Below the pieces are notes generated by a model. It did no database searches and was not told the DNA's origin. It saw only the letters and a list, made by a program, of their open reading frames with translations. A DNA stretch of 64,000 bases. Source: Bacillus mycoides (lineage in GTDB: Bacteria > Bacillota > Bacilli > Bacillales > Bacillaceae_G). The position numbers and the translations under genes are program-made. Numbering within the stretch: position 1 is the first letter of the stretch; each line of letters starts with the position of its first letter. Location of the stretch: assembly GCF_001757995.1 (NCBI RefSeq), contig NZ_LXLV01000035.1, forward strand, positions 124,001 to 188,000. The letters are read 5' to 3'. Below, one piece after another: positions 17,272 through 26,160 of this stretch.

Positions 17272-17745
17272 TCACTGCATCCTTTTATCTAAGTTTAGAT
17301 AATGACTCGTTTTTACATATATTATCCCTTTCGCAAATCCACTCGAAGTATAAAACTGGTCCCCTTGTTCTGTATCTGTCTGTAAGACAACAATACTAAA
17401 ATAGATTTTTGCATCGCTTAAGATTCTCCCTAACAGTAAGCTTCCTAATCCTTTCCGCCGGTAATCTTTTGCAATATAAAATCTCCTTAATCGACCAATC
17501 TTATTATCTTTCGTATACGGATCTTGATTTAATCCTCCAATTCCAATTAACGTATCCTCTCGAAAGATTCCATATAAACATTCACCTGTTTTACTAAACC
17601 TATTTCTTTTACTTTCATATTCATTTTTTAATTTTAATACCAAGTTAAAACCTTCTTCTTTACTTTCCTGGACAAGGTGATTGACCTCATATTTTAGCAA
17701 ATCTCCAATTCGTTTTATTTGTATATTTTCCAGCTTACTCCCCAC
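17272..17745 (-). CDS. GNAT family N-acetyltransferase
   Basis: A 157-residue GNAT enzyme. Motif A is visible as RRFYIAKDYRRKGLGSLLLG (about 87-106), the acetyl-CoA pyrophosphate-binding loop, preceded by the beta strand GIFREDTLIGIGGLN and followed by the C-terminal strand YTSSGFAKGIIYVKTSHYL. The acceptor substrate is not predictable. A weak site precedes ATG 17745. Confidence 0.82.
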   Translation of the reverse strand: MGSKLENIQIKRIGDLLKYEVNHLVQESKEEGFNLVLKLKNEYESKRNRFSKTGECLYGIFREDTLIGIGGLNQDPYTKDNKIGRLRRFYIAKDYRRKGLGSLLLGRILSDAKIYFSIVVLQTDTEQGDQFYTSSGFAKGIIYVKTSHYLNLDKRMQ

Positions 17746-17782
17746 TTTCTCTATCCAAATGTATCTTTTTAAAAAATAAAAA

Positions 17783-17815
17783 TGCCCAAGAATATATTAT
17801 CCTGAGCATTTATTT
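17783..17815 (-). terminator. terminator of the M3 peptidase-mtnN-HAD operon
   Basis: Arms AAATGCCCAAGA / TCCTGAGCATTT with two mismatches, downstream of the HAD stop at 17830. Confidence 0.6.
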
Positions 17816-17829
17816 GAATGTGAATTTAT

Positions 17830-18504
17830 TTAATTTGTTATGTAAGTATTCTTTAATTCTGGTAATATCCCCTTCAACTCCATTAAATCATCAATTACTA
17901 AATCAGCATGAGCAAGCTCATCTTCTTTTGCAAAGTCAAAATTGCATCCAATCGCAATCAAGCCATTATCTTTAGCTGCATTTATATCAGATAAACGATC
18001 ACCAACTACCACTGCCTCTTTTATATCATATTTCATCAAAATATTTTTTACTAAGTCACTTTTATTAAGCGATTGTATTTGCTCAATACTGAACGTTTCC
18101 GTAACCCATTGGTCTAAATCATAATGAGATACGATTGCTTGCAAATATTCTGTTAAACCATTACTAGCTATGTAAATTGAGCAATCATTTTCTTTTAAAT
18201 AATTGAAAACTTCTTTTACATTCGGATATAAAGCACCTTTTCCGCTCTTTATATTCTCAATTAACCTTTCTAAAAAATATGCATCTGTTTGTTCCCTTAC
18301 TTCATTAGAATGATTGGGTAACAAAGCTTCCCAAACTTTAGGTAAAGGCACACCCATAATTTCACGGTATTTATCAATTGGAGTTACCGTATTCCATAAT
18401 TGTAGTGAACGTAAATGATCAAATGTATCATCTAGTGATAACTCTAAAATTTTGTCTGTTTGAAATAAAGTTCCATCCATATCGAAAATTAGTGCTTGTA
18501 ACAT
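17830..18504 (-). CDS. HAD family hydrolase (phosphatase)
   Basis: A 224-residue HAD-superfamily phosphatase with a helical C1 cap. Motif I DMDGTLFQ at residues 8-15, motif II IYIASNGL near 108, and motif III/IV VVVGDRLSDINAAKDNGL near 170-188. It resembles the phosphoglycolate phosphatase/PPase-like subgroup. It is the third gene after M3 peptidase and MTA/SAH nucleosidase, 29 bases behind the latter, so a role in nucleotide or methylthio-sugar salvage is possible but unproven. GGGAGA seven bases before ATG 18504 sets the start. Confidence 0.85.
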   Translation of the reverse strand: MLQALIFDMDGTLFQTDKILELSLDDTFDHLRSLQLWNTVTPIDKYREIMGVPLPKVWEALLPNHSNEVREQTDAYFLERLIENIKSGKGALYPNVKEVFNYLKENDCSIYIASNGLTEYLQAIVSHYDLDQWVTETFSIEQIQSLNKSDLVKNILMKYDIKEAVVVGDRLSDINAAKDNGLIAIGCNFDFAKEDELAHADLVIDDLMELKGILPELKNTYITN

Positions 18505-18533
18505 GACATTCTCTCCCATTCTTTACTTATGAA

Positions 18534-19235
18534 CTACAATACAGTTTTACTCGAAATATTTTTAATCATCTCAACAATAATTTCTGAACAATAATTCGCT
18601 GCGGTTTTCGCAAAGTCATCATATGAAACTTGCGCTGAATCATCTGCACTGTCAGAAATACATCTCATAACTAGAAACGGTATGTCATTTATATGAGCAA
18701 CATGTCCAATTGCTGCCCCTTCCATTTCAGTACAATGAGGTGCATATTCAGTGACTAATTGCTCCTTTAATCTTGAATCCTCGACGAAGCATTCTCCGCT
18801 GACGATTCTTCCTTCATGAACAGTAATATTTAAACTACTACTATTAACAGCTTTTCGGGCTAAATCTCTTAATTCCTCGCTTGCATGAAAAGCTTCTTGA
18901 AACGGAAATAGATTCTTCATTTGATTTTTATTAACATCATGATGGGTAACATTTGTAGAAATAACTAGATCGCCGACTTTCACATCCGGATGTAATCCAC
19001 CCGCAACACCTGTATTTATGATAGAATCCACATCAAATTTATTAATTAAAATTTGTGTACATGCCGCTGCATTTACTTTCCCTACACCACAGCGAGTAAT
19101 TATGATCTCTGTACCCATGAACTCTCCCTTATAGAAAGGCATGTTGGCGACTGTATGTTCCTCTTTTATATGTAGTTTTTCTAAAAGTAAGTCTATTTCA
19201 ATTTGCATTGCTCCGATAATACCGATTCTGTTCAT
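18534..19235 (-). CDS. mtnN: 5'-methylthioadenosine/S-adenosylhomocysteine nucleosidase
   Basis: A 233-residue PNP/UDP-phosphorylase-superfamily nucleosidase. The catalytic features are seen: Glu13 in GAMQIEIDLL, the glycine-rich INTGVAGGLHPDVKVGDLVI, the purine and ribose-binding TEMEGAAIGHV, and catalytic Asp in RCISDSADDSAQ. It cleaves MTA and SAH to adenine and the thioribose. B. cereus-group genomes also carry a housekeeping mtnN elsewhere, so this may be a second copy. AAGGGGA precedes ATG 19235. It lies 33 bases after the M3 peptidase and 29 before the HAD phosphatase: one operon. Confidence 0.9.
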   Translation of the reverse strand: MNRIGIIGAMQIEIDLLLEKLHIKEEHTVANMPFYKGEFMGTEIIITRCGVGKVNAAACTQILINKFDVDSIINTGVAGGLHPDVKVGDLVISTNVTHHDVNKNQMKNLFPFQEAFHASEELRDLARKAVNSSSLNITVHEGRIVSGECFVEDSRLKEQLVTEYAPHCTEMEGAAIGHVAHINDIPFLVMRCISDSADDSAQVSYDDFAKTAANYCSEIIVEMIKNISSKTVL

Positions 19236-19268
19236 GTATGTATTCCCCTTTATTAATTTGTTCTCCCC

Positions 19269-20894
19269 CTACATAAGCTGCAAATATTCATCAATATCTT
19301 TATTTATTTGTATAAAAGCTTTATTCCAAAATTCATAATCTGTTAAATCAATTTCAAAATGTATTTTCATCAGTTCTTCAACTGGAGCTTTTCCCGTTTC
19401 TCGCAAAAATTCTTTATACCTCAAATGAAATTCACTTTTATTTTCTTTCGCTAATTCTAGTAAACTAAAACTTACTAAATAACCAAATGTGTATGGATAA
19501 TTATAAAAAGGAACATCTGCTATATAAAACTGAACGTATTTCATCCAAACAAACGGCTGATATTCTGTTAGTGCATTTCCGTATGCCTTTTCTTGCGCTG
19601 CTATAGATAATTTCTCAATTTCATCAGCACTTATAGGACCTTCTTTACTTTTTTCATAAAAACTCTTTTCGAACTGGAATGATGCACGAATTGCCATAAC
19701 ATAATTAAAGCTATTTCTAATTTTCCAGCTAAGCAATGCCTTTTTCATTTCTGTACATTCTGCTGTTTTTATTAAGTGATCTACAAGTACCATCTCAAAG
19801 AAAATAGAGGCTGATTCAGCTGTACTCATTGGCAGATAATCATCTAAAAATGAAGTAGATTGTTCCAAACTCATAACATAAAAATGCCAAGCATGTCCTA
19901 ATTCATGAGCAAGTACTCTTACACTATCAATTGTTCCATCATAGCGCATTGAAATACGTGATTCTTTTTCGCTAAAAAAAGGAGCACAAAATCCACCCGG
20001 TGGTTTATTATCTCTCGGTTCAGCATCGACCCAGCCATTCGCTATCGCATTCCGCGCGAACTTTACCAATTCTTCATCTATATTTTCAAATGCATCATAT
20101 ATGGTTTGTACTCCTACTGAAAAAGGAAAAACATTCTCATTACTTTCTTTTAATGTCATGAGTTCATGCCATGTAATCGAATTCTTTTCCTTTTTAAAAG
20201 CGTTTAAAGCACTTACTAGCTTATCAAGTTTAGATTCCGTTGCATCCCACATTTGTGATAATACAACTTCAGAAATGCCATTCATTTGAAGGGATTGAGT
20301 TAAAACTGCTCTCCTTTCTAATTCATTACTCTTTGTGTTACGTAATCTTCCTATTTGATTCAATACAGTAGCAAAGATTTCTTTTTCCTTATTCAAAGTA
20401 TTTGTAAGAGAATCGAATACTTTTGACCTTTCATTATGATCATCACTATTCATCGCAACATAATTCGCTTGTCCAAAAGATAAAGTCTCTTTATCGTGAG
20501 TTATTTCTAATTTATTCCGTAATTGTATGTACATATCTTCCCAAGCTTTTAGTTCATTTTCTATTAGTTTAATACTTAAATTATTAGTTTTAATATCTTG
20601 TTGCTTACTAGATTCTATTAATAGCTGAACTTCTTTCTTTAATTGGTTTATTTTTACACTTAGTAAAGCATTTTCAGGTTGTACATCCTCTTCAGTGGAA
20701 CGGCAATACAAATAATATTCCGCCTTTTCGATAGCTTGAATAAGTTGTGAAAGGATTACTGAGTCTTTCGTTGCTTTATATTCAATTTTTAATCTTTCTA
20801 TCGTTTCTATAGAAAACGTGAAGTTTTGTTCTTGAGGATATAACCTGTCCAAATCCCATTGAGATTGAGATTGGGCTTGTATTATTTTATTCAT
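19269..20894 (-). CDS. M3 family oligoendopeptidase (PepF-like)
   Basis: A 541-residue zinc metallopeptidase. The zinc-binding HELGH sits in RVLAHELGHAWHFYVMS (about residues 322-338), with the downstream glutamate ligand in STAESASIFFEMVLVDHL. The N-terminal half is the long helical M3 region. It should cleave short peptides in the cytoplasm. The start ATG 20894 follows AAGGAGGG. It leads an operon with mtnN and a HAD phosphatase. Slightly short for PepF (about 600) but complete. Confidence 0.9.
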   Translation of the reverse strand: MNKIIQAQSQSQWDLDRLYPQEQNFTFSIETIERLKIEYKATKDSVILSQLIQAIEKAEYYLYCRSTEEDVQPENALLSVKINQLKKEVQLLIESSKQQDIKTNNLSIKLIENELKAWEDMYIQLRNKLEITHDKETLSFGQANYVAMNSDDHNERSKVFDSLTNTLNKEKEIFATVLNQIGRLRNTKSNELERRAVLTQSLQMNGISEVVLSQMWDATESKLDKLVSALNAFKKEKNSITWHELMTLKESNENVFPFSVGVQTIYDAFENIDEELVKFARNAIANGWVDAEPRDNKPPGGFCAPFFSEKESRISMRYDGTIDSVRVLAHELGHAWHFYVMSLEQSTSFLDDYLPMSTAESASIFFEMVLVDHLIKTAECTEMKKALLSWKIRNSFNYVMAIRASFQFEKSFYEKSKEGPISADEIEKLSIAAQEKAYGNALTEYQPFVWMKYVQFYIADVPFYNYPYTFGYLVSFSLLELAKENKSEFHLRYKEFLRETGKAPVEELMKIHFEIDLTDYEFWNKAFIQINKDIDEYLQLM

Positions 20895-21301
20895 TTTGCA
20901 CCCTCCTTTTTTTACAAATAGTTACAAAAATTCACTCTCTTCACTATTATATATTAACTATCTAAATTTTAATATCTTGAAATCTTCAAACTTATATGAA
21001 TGTAATTTGATATTTCAATTTTCTATTTCTTCCTAACTTATTAGATGATAAACTTTAGGATGCTCTAAAAAATAATGACTATTCTTTTTATGTTATTCTA
21101 AGCTTATTAAGCATCAAATAAATCAGAGCTTTTACTTGCGATTCAATATTTTTAATAACATTTATGCTAGCTCGAATGACTGGAACTGATTTTTAAATAT
21201 ATTTCAAACAGATCGAAAAAAATATCAACCTAACAATCTAAAGATGCTGACTTTTACCGATATATATAATTTAAACATAGAAGAAAGTGAGAAAATAACT
21301 T
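20895..21301. other. 400-base intergenic region
   Basis: AT-rich sequence between divergent genes with no credible ORF, hairpin or riboswitch. It must contain the two divergent promoters. Confidence 0.5.
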
Positions 21302-21889
21302 ATGACAACTCATATTGTACAATCGACCAACTATAATCAAGCATCTGATGCATTACGACGCGAAATTGCTGTAATGCTACATCGGGTTTGGCCAGATTTT
21401 GATCCCCTGCCTGAGGAAAAAATACCAGAAACTCACCTTAAAGAATTTAATGTACGCACATTTTATTCCTACATAGATGGAAAGTTAGTCAGCTATGCAG
21501 GTGTAGTGCGCAAAACTATCCATCATAATGGGCAAACATTTAATATAGCCGGACTTAGTTGTGTAGCGACTGATCCAGATTATCATGGGCAAGGTTTAGG
21601 TTTACAAACAGTTGCTGCAGCTACTGTTTGGATTGAAAAACAAAGCGATATAGATTTCGGTATATTCACGTGTAAACCATCTTTAGCTCCCTTTTATAAT
21701 CGCGCTGGTTCCTGGCCTGTTTTACCGGATATAGTGCTTATTGGTAGAGAAGATGAAGATGCTTTATCTAGTGAATCCTTAGAAGTTGTTGTTTTAATGC
21801 GTTTGTTTTCAAAGAAAGCGAACTTCCATAAATCAATGTTGCGCCATACCACTATCAATCTTGATTTTCCAGTTGGCCAGTTTCTATAA
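21302..21889 (+). CDS. GNAT family acetyltransferase (AAC(2')-like)
   Basis: A 195-residue GNAT. Motif A reads VATDPDYHGQGLGLQTVAAA (about 88-107), preceded by FNIAGLSCVA. The segment WPDFDPLPEEKIPETHLKEF and the C-terminal half resemble the aminoglycoside 2'-N-acetyltransferase-like group, so a small-molecule acceptor is possible, but resistance cannot be claimed. GAAAGTGAG lies before the ATG. A perfect terminator follows. Confidence 0.78.
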   Translation: MTTHIVQSTNYNQASDALRREIAVMLHRVWPDFDPLPEEKIPETHLKEFNVRTFYSYIDGKLVSYAGVVRKTIHHNGQTFNIAGLSCVATDPDYHGQGLGLQTVAAATVWIEKQSDIDFGIFTCKPSLAPFYNRAGSWPVLPDIVLIGREDEDALSSESLEVVVLMRLFSKKANFHKSMLRHTTINLDFPVGQFL

Positions 21890-21901
21890 TACAGATAAAC
21901 A

Positions 21902-21940
21902 AAAGCCAATTTCCATACGATAAGGAAATTGGCTTTTTCT
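21902..21940 (+). terminator. terminator after the GNAT gene
   Basis: Arms AAAGCCAATTTCC / GGAAATTGGCTTT with a nine-base loop and a long T-rich tail. Confidence 0.88.
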
Positions 21941-21969
21941 TTTTTATTTTACTTAACATACGCAATTCA

Positions 21970-22003
21970 CATTAGCGGTTCTTCCCATCCAGAACCGCTA
22001 ATG
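21970..22003. repeat. 13-bp perfect inverted repeat
   Basis: Arms CATTAGCGGTTCT and AGAACCGCTAATG around an eight-base loop, followed by GCGGGATAAA, which resembles the terminal sequence of bcr1 elements seen elsewhere in this window. It is not followed by a T-tract. Possibly a relic or miniature of a B. cereus repeat. Confidence 0.55.
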
Positions 22004-22105
22004 CGGGATAAAAAAAGGGTCTCCCTAGGAGCGTTAAAACACGTAATCTTTAGGATAACCTCTAATAATTTATAAACTAAGAAAACATATTACTGAAACC
22101 CTGTT

Positions 22106-23374
22106 TTAATCCATTTTATTTTCAGCTGATATTTTAAAATACTTAGCAGATAATTTATATGAGCGATTCTCATAATAATAATCCCCCAATTTATAAGCTA
22201 ATGCGGCAACTAAGCTATATTGCTGTTTTTCTATCCCCATCTCAATTGCTGTTTTCATATTCTTCTCATATCCATTATAATCTACCCATATTTTAGATTT
22301 TTCCGCTTTAAATCCATATAGTTGAACATGGGCATACGGTACATCACAAATCGATAAAATTTCAAATGCCTCATCTATAAGTTTAGTTACTTTTTGCCAA
22401 TCTTTTAATTCTATATAAATTTCCATTAAATTCTGAATTGTATATACCTTACCTTCTTTGTTTGGTAAATACTCACAAAGAATCAAGTTTTCCTCGTAAC
22501 ACTTTATTGCATTTTTATAATCTTTTAATGCTTGATAAATTTTCCCATAATTATATTTCAAAAAACATAAATTTAATGGCTCATTTTCCACCTTTGATTC
22601 ATTTTCTACTTGTTTTAAAGTTTCATATGCTTGTTCATACTGTTTATCTTTGTTATATTGCATCGCAAGAAGTATTAACGCATAAATTTTATATTGTTCT
22701 ATATTAAACTTTTTATACAATTTATATGCTTTTTTTGCATATATGCGACTAATACTTTGATCTTTATTAAGATTCTGACTTACTATACTTAGATTGTAAT
22801 ACGTATCTGCGTGCAACTCGGTCTCTTCTGGTTCCAGCATATTTTCTATCTTTTTGTAAACTTCATATGCTGTAAAATAATCCCCTTTATTAGAAAAATA
22901 AAGACCTCGAGCTCTTAAATAATATATATAATCTTCAGTATTTTGCATTTCCACTTGACTTGGAATCATTTGCGAAGCTTGTTCTACAAATAACTTCACA
23001 TATAATAAGTTTTTATTTCGGACATGATAGTATATGATGACGCCATACGTCTTTAATAATAAAGGAATTGAGTCCACTTCACGAACGTATAATTCTAACA
23101 AAGATAATTCAGCTTCAGTTATACTTTTATCTTTTTTATATTTATCACATATTTCAAGAATAGTAAGCTTTATCTCCTCATGATTACCATCTATAAGAAA
23201 ATCACAATTAACACCCAGCTTCTTTGAAACTTTTATTAAAAAAGATGATGATGGTTTGATTTTCCCACTTTCTATTCTGCTTAAATATGTTATTGAACAT
23301 ATTCCTGATACGAGATCCCCCTGTGTTAATCCTTTATGCATACGAACTTGCCGAATACGTTCCCCTATTTCCAT
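22106..23374 (-). CDS. PlcR-like (RRNPP family) XRE/TPR transcriptional regulator
   Basis: A 422-residue regulator. An N-terminal XRE HTH (IGERIRQVRMHKGLTQGDL through SITYLSRIESGKIKPSSSFL, residues 3-55) is followed by roughly seven to eight TPR-like helical repeats (about 75-420; for example CFLKYNYGKIYQALKDYKNA). This layout is that of PlcR/NprR/Rap-type RRNPP receptors, which bind short imported peptides. No dedicated signalling peptide gene could be identified beside it. The start at 23374 follows GGGAGAG; the frame extends to 23404. It is divergent from two tandem small membrane proteins at 23841 and 24126. Confidence 0.82.
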   Translation of the reverse strand: MEIGERIRQVRMHKGLTQGDLVSGICSITYLSRIESGKIKPSSSFLIKVSKKLGVNCDFLIDGNHEEIKLTILEICDKYKKDKSITEAELSLLELYVREVDSIPLLLKTYGVIIYYHVRNKNLLYVKLFVEQASQMIPSQVEMQNTEDYIYYLRARGLYFSNKGDYFTAYEVYKKIENMLEPEETELHADTYYNLSIVSQNLNKDQSISRIYAKKAYKLYKKFNIEQYKIYALILLAMQYNKDKQYEQAYETLKQVENESKVENEPLNLCFLKYNYGKIYQALKDYKNAIKCYEENLILCEYLPNKEGKVYTIQNLMEIYIELKDWQKVTKLIDEAFEILSICDVPYAHVQLYGFKAEKSKIWVDYNGYEKNMKTAIEMGIEKQQYSLVAALAYKLGDYYYENRSYKLSAKYFKISAENKMD

Positions 23375-23425
23375 CCCTCTACTCTCCCTGTTTAACCATT
23401 TCAAGCTTTTTACTAATTAAGTCAT

Positions 23426-23448
23426 TATGTATCTCTTAAACTTACATA
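23426..23448. promoter_or_regulatory. dyad in the regulator's upstream region
   Basis: TATGTA and TACATA separated by 11 bases, about 50 bases upstream of the RRNPP regulator start. The half-sites resemble those of the PlcR box (TATG...CATA), but the spacing is longer than the PlcR consensus. A candidate autoregulatory operator only. Confidence 0.35.
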
Positions 23449-23840
23449 CTAAATAAAATGGACATTCTCCCATATGTAAAAAAATGTATCAACTATTTAA
23501 ATTGTACATTCATACTTTGATTATTTCTATATTTCTTGTTAAATTAAATGGTAAAAAATCGGTTTTTTTGGCTATTTTTTTCATACAATTTTACTACTTG
23601 TTATTAACAAAAACAGCGCTGTATACTTTAATTACGATAAATTTAATAAAAAGGATTTTAATCAAATGTAAACTATCATTCTTAATTTGGATAGTATGGT
23701 TGATTAAACTTGCCAATTACATAGAGGGCATCTATTGTAAATTCAAAACACATTAATTAATCTTAATAGTTTGATTATAACTGTCATATCCTATAAGTTA
23801 GTTTATCGAATTATTTATTAAATATGAAAGGGCGATAATC

Positions 23841-24044
23841 ATGATTGTAAGACTTAAAGATGAATCCGCACGAAAAATAGTAAGATATGTTGGAGGCGCT
23901 GCTTTACTTTTAATAATCGCTTCTTTCCTTTATCAATGGAAAAATGACTTAGTAATTGATCATACTGAAAGAGTCGGCTTTGGACTAGCTATCATCACTT
24001 TCCTATCTACCTTCTTACCTATTAACGAGAAAGTTAATAAATAG
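23841..24044 (+). CDS. small two-TM membrane protein, tandem copy 1
   Basis: A 67-residue protein preceded by GAAAGGGCG. A basic N-terminus (MIVRLKDESARKIVRYV) leads into TM1 (GGAALLLIIASFLYQW), a short loop NDLVIDHTERVG and TM2 (FGLAIITFLSTFLPI). It is about 70 percent identical to the next gene, and the identity extends into the upstream sequence, so the pair arose by duplication of a 285-base unit. It reads away from the RRNPP regulator. Function unknown. Confidence 0.65.
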   Translation: MIVRLKDESARKIVRYVGGAALLLIIASFLYQWKNDLVIDHTERVGFGLAIITFLSTFLPINEKVNK

Positions 24045-24125
24045 ACTCCATAGATGAATTTATCCATATCACATCCTAGAAATTATTTCGTCGAATTATT
24101 TAGTAAATATGAAAGGATGATAAAT

Positions 24126-24329
24126 ATGATTGTAAAAACAAAAAAAGATTCAACACGAAAAATAGTAAGATATGTTGGAGGCGCTGCTACTCTTTTATTG
24201 CTAGCATCCTTCCTTTATCAGTGGAACAATGGTTTAGTAATTGATGATACTGAAACATTTGGTTTCATGCTAGCCTTCACCGGTTTCCTATCTACCTTCT
24301 TACCTACTAAAAAGAAAGTTACTAACTAA
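24126..24329 (+). CDS. small two-TM membrane protein, tandem copy 2
   Basis: A 67-residue paralogue of the preceding gene with the same layout: basic start, YVGGAATLLLLASFLYQW, loop NNGLVIDDTETFG, second TM and a basic tail. Start ATG 24126 follows GAAAGGATG at the same spacing as copy 1; the frame stays open further upstream to 24054 but that part is not conserved. The terminator at 24381 ends the unit. Confidence 0.65.
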   Translation: MIVKTKKDSTRKIVRYVGGAATLLLLASFLYQWNNGLVIDDTETFGFMLAFTGFLSTFLPTKKKVTN

Positions 24330-24380
24330 TATAAAATTACATATTTTTCTTTCGCAAAAAACAATTATAATAGAATAAAA

Positions 24381-24410
24381 AAAGGATTGATCAAAAGATC
24401 AATCCTTTAC
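24381..24410. terminator. bidirectional terminator
   Basis: Perfect 12-base arms AAAGGATTGATC / GATCAATCCTTT with an AAAA loop, between the small membrane genes and the convergent degV-like gene. Confidence 0.88.
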
Positions 24411-25267
24411 TCTACTTCATTTAAGAAGAACAATGTTAACGCACCTGGTCCTGTATGCGCTCCGATTGCTGCTCCAATTGTATTTACAATAAATACTTCA
24501 CAGCCGAATCTTTCAGTAATTAATGCTTTTAATGCTTCGGCAGTTTCTAAATCATCACCGTGAGTCATACCGATTGTTTGACCTTTAAGGTCTTTGCCAC
24601 GCTCTTCCATAATATCAACAATGCGGCTTAATACTTTCTTTTTCCCTCTTACCTTTTCAAGTGGTACAAGTTTTCCTTCATCCACATTTAAAATCGGCTT
24701 AATGTTTAGCAAACCACCGATGAAACCAGCTACTTTACTTAAACGGCCACCTCTTACAAGGTACTGTAAATCAGCTACAGTGAAGATATGCTCCATATGC
24801 TCCATTAGAAAAGCGACACGGTTTAAGATTTCTTCTTTTGATGCGCCCTCTTTTGCCATTTTTGCAGCTTCTAATACGACAATACCTTGACCGAGTGAGG
24901 CACATTTTGTATCAATAATTTCTAAATCTAAATCAGTGTATGTTTCTTTCACTTCTTCTTTAATGAGAACTGACGATTGATATGTACCAGACAATTCAGA
25001 TGAAAAAGCTAAATATATACAAGGGTTACCTTCTTTTGCATAGGAAACAAATTTTTCTTGGAATGTTTCAAGTGAAGGCAATGATGTTTTATAAACCGCG
25101 CCTTCTCTCATTTTTTGTAATAAAGTAACTGATTTTAATGTAACCCCATCTAAATACTCTGTTTCTGCTTCATCATATACACGGAGTGGAATTAAATCTA
25201 TATCATATGCTTGCAGCAATTCTACCGGTAAATCCGCCGCACTATCCGTAATGATTTTAACACTCAT
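24407..25267 (-). CDS. DegV family fatty-acid-binding protein
   Basis: A 286-residue two-domain DegV protein. Family landmarks: KIITDSAADLPVELLQAYDI at the N-terminus, KTSLPSLETFQEKF, the ligand-binding IYLAFSSELSGTYQSS, LQYLVRGGRLSKVAGFIGGL, and the C-terminal NTIGAAIGAHTGPGALTLFF. DegV/FakB proteins present fatty acids to FakA kinase for phospholipid synthesis; which chain type it prefers cannot be told. Monocistronic. A weak AGAGG lies before ATG 25267. Confidence 0.92.
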   Translation of the reverse strand: MSVKIITDSAADLPVELLQAYDIDLIPLRVYDEAETEYLDGVTLKSVTLLQKMREGAVYKTSLPSLETFQEKFVSYAKEGNPCIYLAFSSELSGTYQSSVLIKEEVKETYTDLDLEIIDTKCASLGQGIVVLEAAKMAKEGASKEEILNRVAFLMEHMEHIFTVADLQYLVRGGRLSKVAGFIGGLLNIKPILNVDEGKLVPLEKVRGKKKVLSRIVDIMEERGKDLKGQTIGMTHGDDLETAEALKALITERFGCEVFIVNTIGAAIGAHTGPGALTLFFLNEVE

Positions 25268-25494
25268 TTTTAAACCTCTATTCTGTTATAAATATATAAA
25301 AAAATAAAATAAAAATATTACTTTTAAATTATATACGTAAAACAAGAATGAAGAAAGGGAAAGTACTTTATATTGTATGCACTCTTCCTCAAAACTTGAA
25401 CTGTTAAGAAAAATGATTTTGATTTATCCTCTTTTCACTAGTTATTGAGCTATATATAATGAGAATATTAATACTTTTCCAAAGGGGGTTACTT

Positions 25495-25926
25495 ATGAGT
25501 ATACAACTAGCTACTTCTAAAGATTTAGAATGGATTAATAATCAATACGAATCAATAGGATTTGTACCAAGTGATTTAAAGCGGGATAAAGTTGCGATTA
25601 TTACATACAACGGCGAGTATGCAGGTGTAGGTCGTTTAGTTCAAATTGATAAAGATACTATTGAAATGGGTGGTATTTTCATACTTCCTAAATTTAGAGG
25701 ATTACAATTAGCGGGAGAACTCGTTTTATTTTTAGTACAAACAGCGAAGGAATTATATATTCAAAATGTATTTTGTCTCCCTTTCGAGGAATTAAAAAAC
25801 TTTTATAAAAAATACGGTTTTACTGAAGTCGATACTACGCAAGAGGTTGTCCATCCAATTATTCTAAAAAAATATAATTGGTGTTTAAAAACGTATGATA
25901 AACATGTATTACTATTTAAGTTGTGA
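25495..25926 (+). CDS. GNAT family N-acetyltransferase
   Basis: A 143-residue GNAT. The acetyl-CoA-binding motif is IFILPKFRGLQLAGELVLFL (about 61-80), and the last half ends in YKKYGFTEVDTTQEVVHPI, typical of ArgA/YitI-like single-domain enzymes. The start at 25495 follows AAAGGGGG; an upstream in-frame ATG at 25459 lacks a site. Substrate unknown. Confidence 0.8.
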   Translation: MSIQLATSKDLEWINNQYESIGFVPSDLKRDKVAIITYNGEYAGVGRLVQIDKDTIEMGGIFILPKFRGLQLAGELVLFLVQTAKELYIQNVFCLPFEELKNFYKKYGFTEVDTTQEVVHPIILKKYNWCLKTYDKHVLLFKL

Positions 25927-26160
25927 GTTTTCTCTAATTAGAGGGGATACACATTGTATTACACCTCATGTTTTAACAAAGATTTATCCGTTTCATCTAT
26001 CTTAATAACTAGTATTTTCAATCGACCCATCAGTTATAGTTCACATCTTTTCCCACCCCTTATTAGCTAGCTCGTTTGTAAACTTGCTAGCACTATTTTT
26101 AAGTTTCTCTATTACATACTCCTGAAGAAATTTTTAGCTAATCGATGGAGATATGATTAT

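Noticed and set aside
23484-23756. 90-codon hydrophobic frame on the plus strand
   Set aside because: No ribosome binding site, extreme AT-driven composition, and no family-like pattern. It was also considered as a source of a regulator peptide without support.
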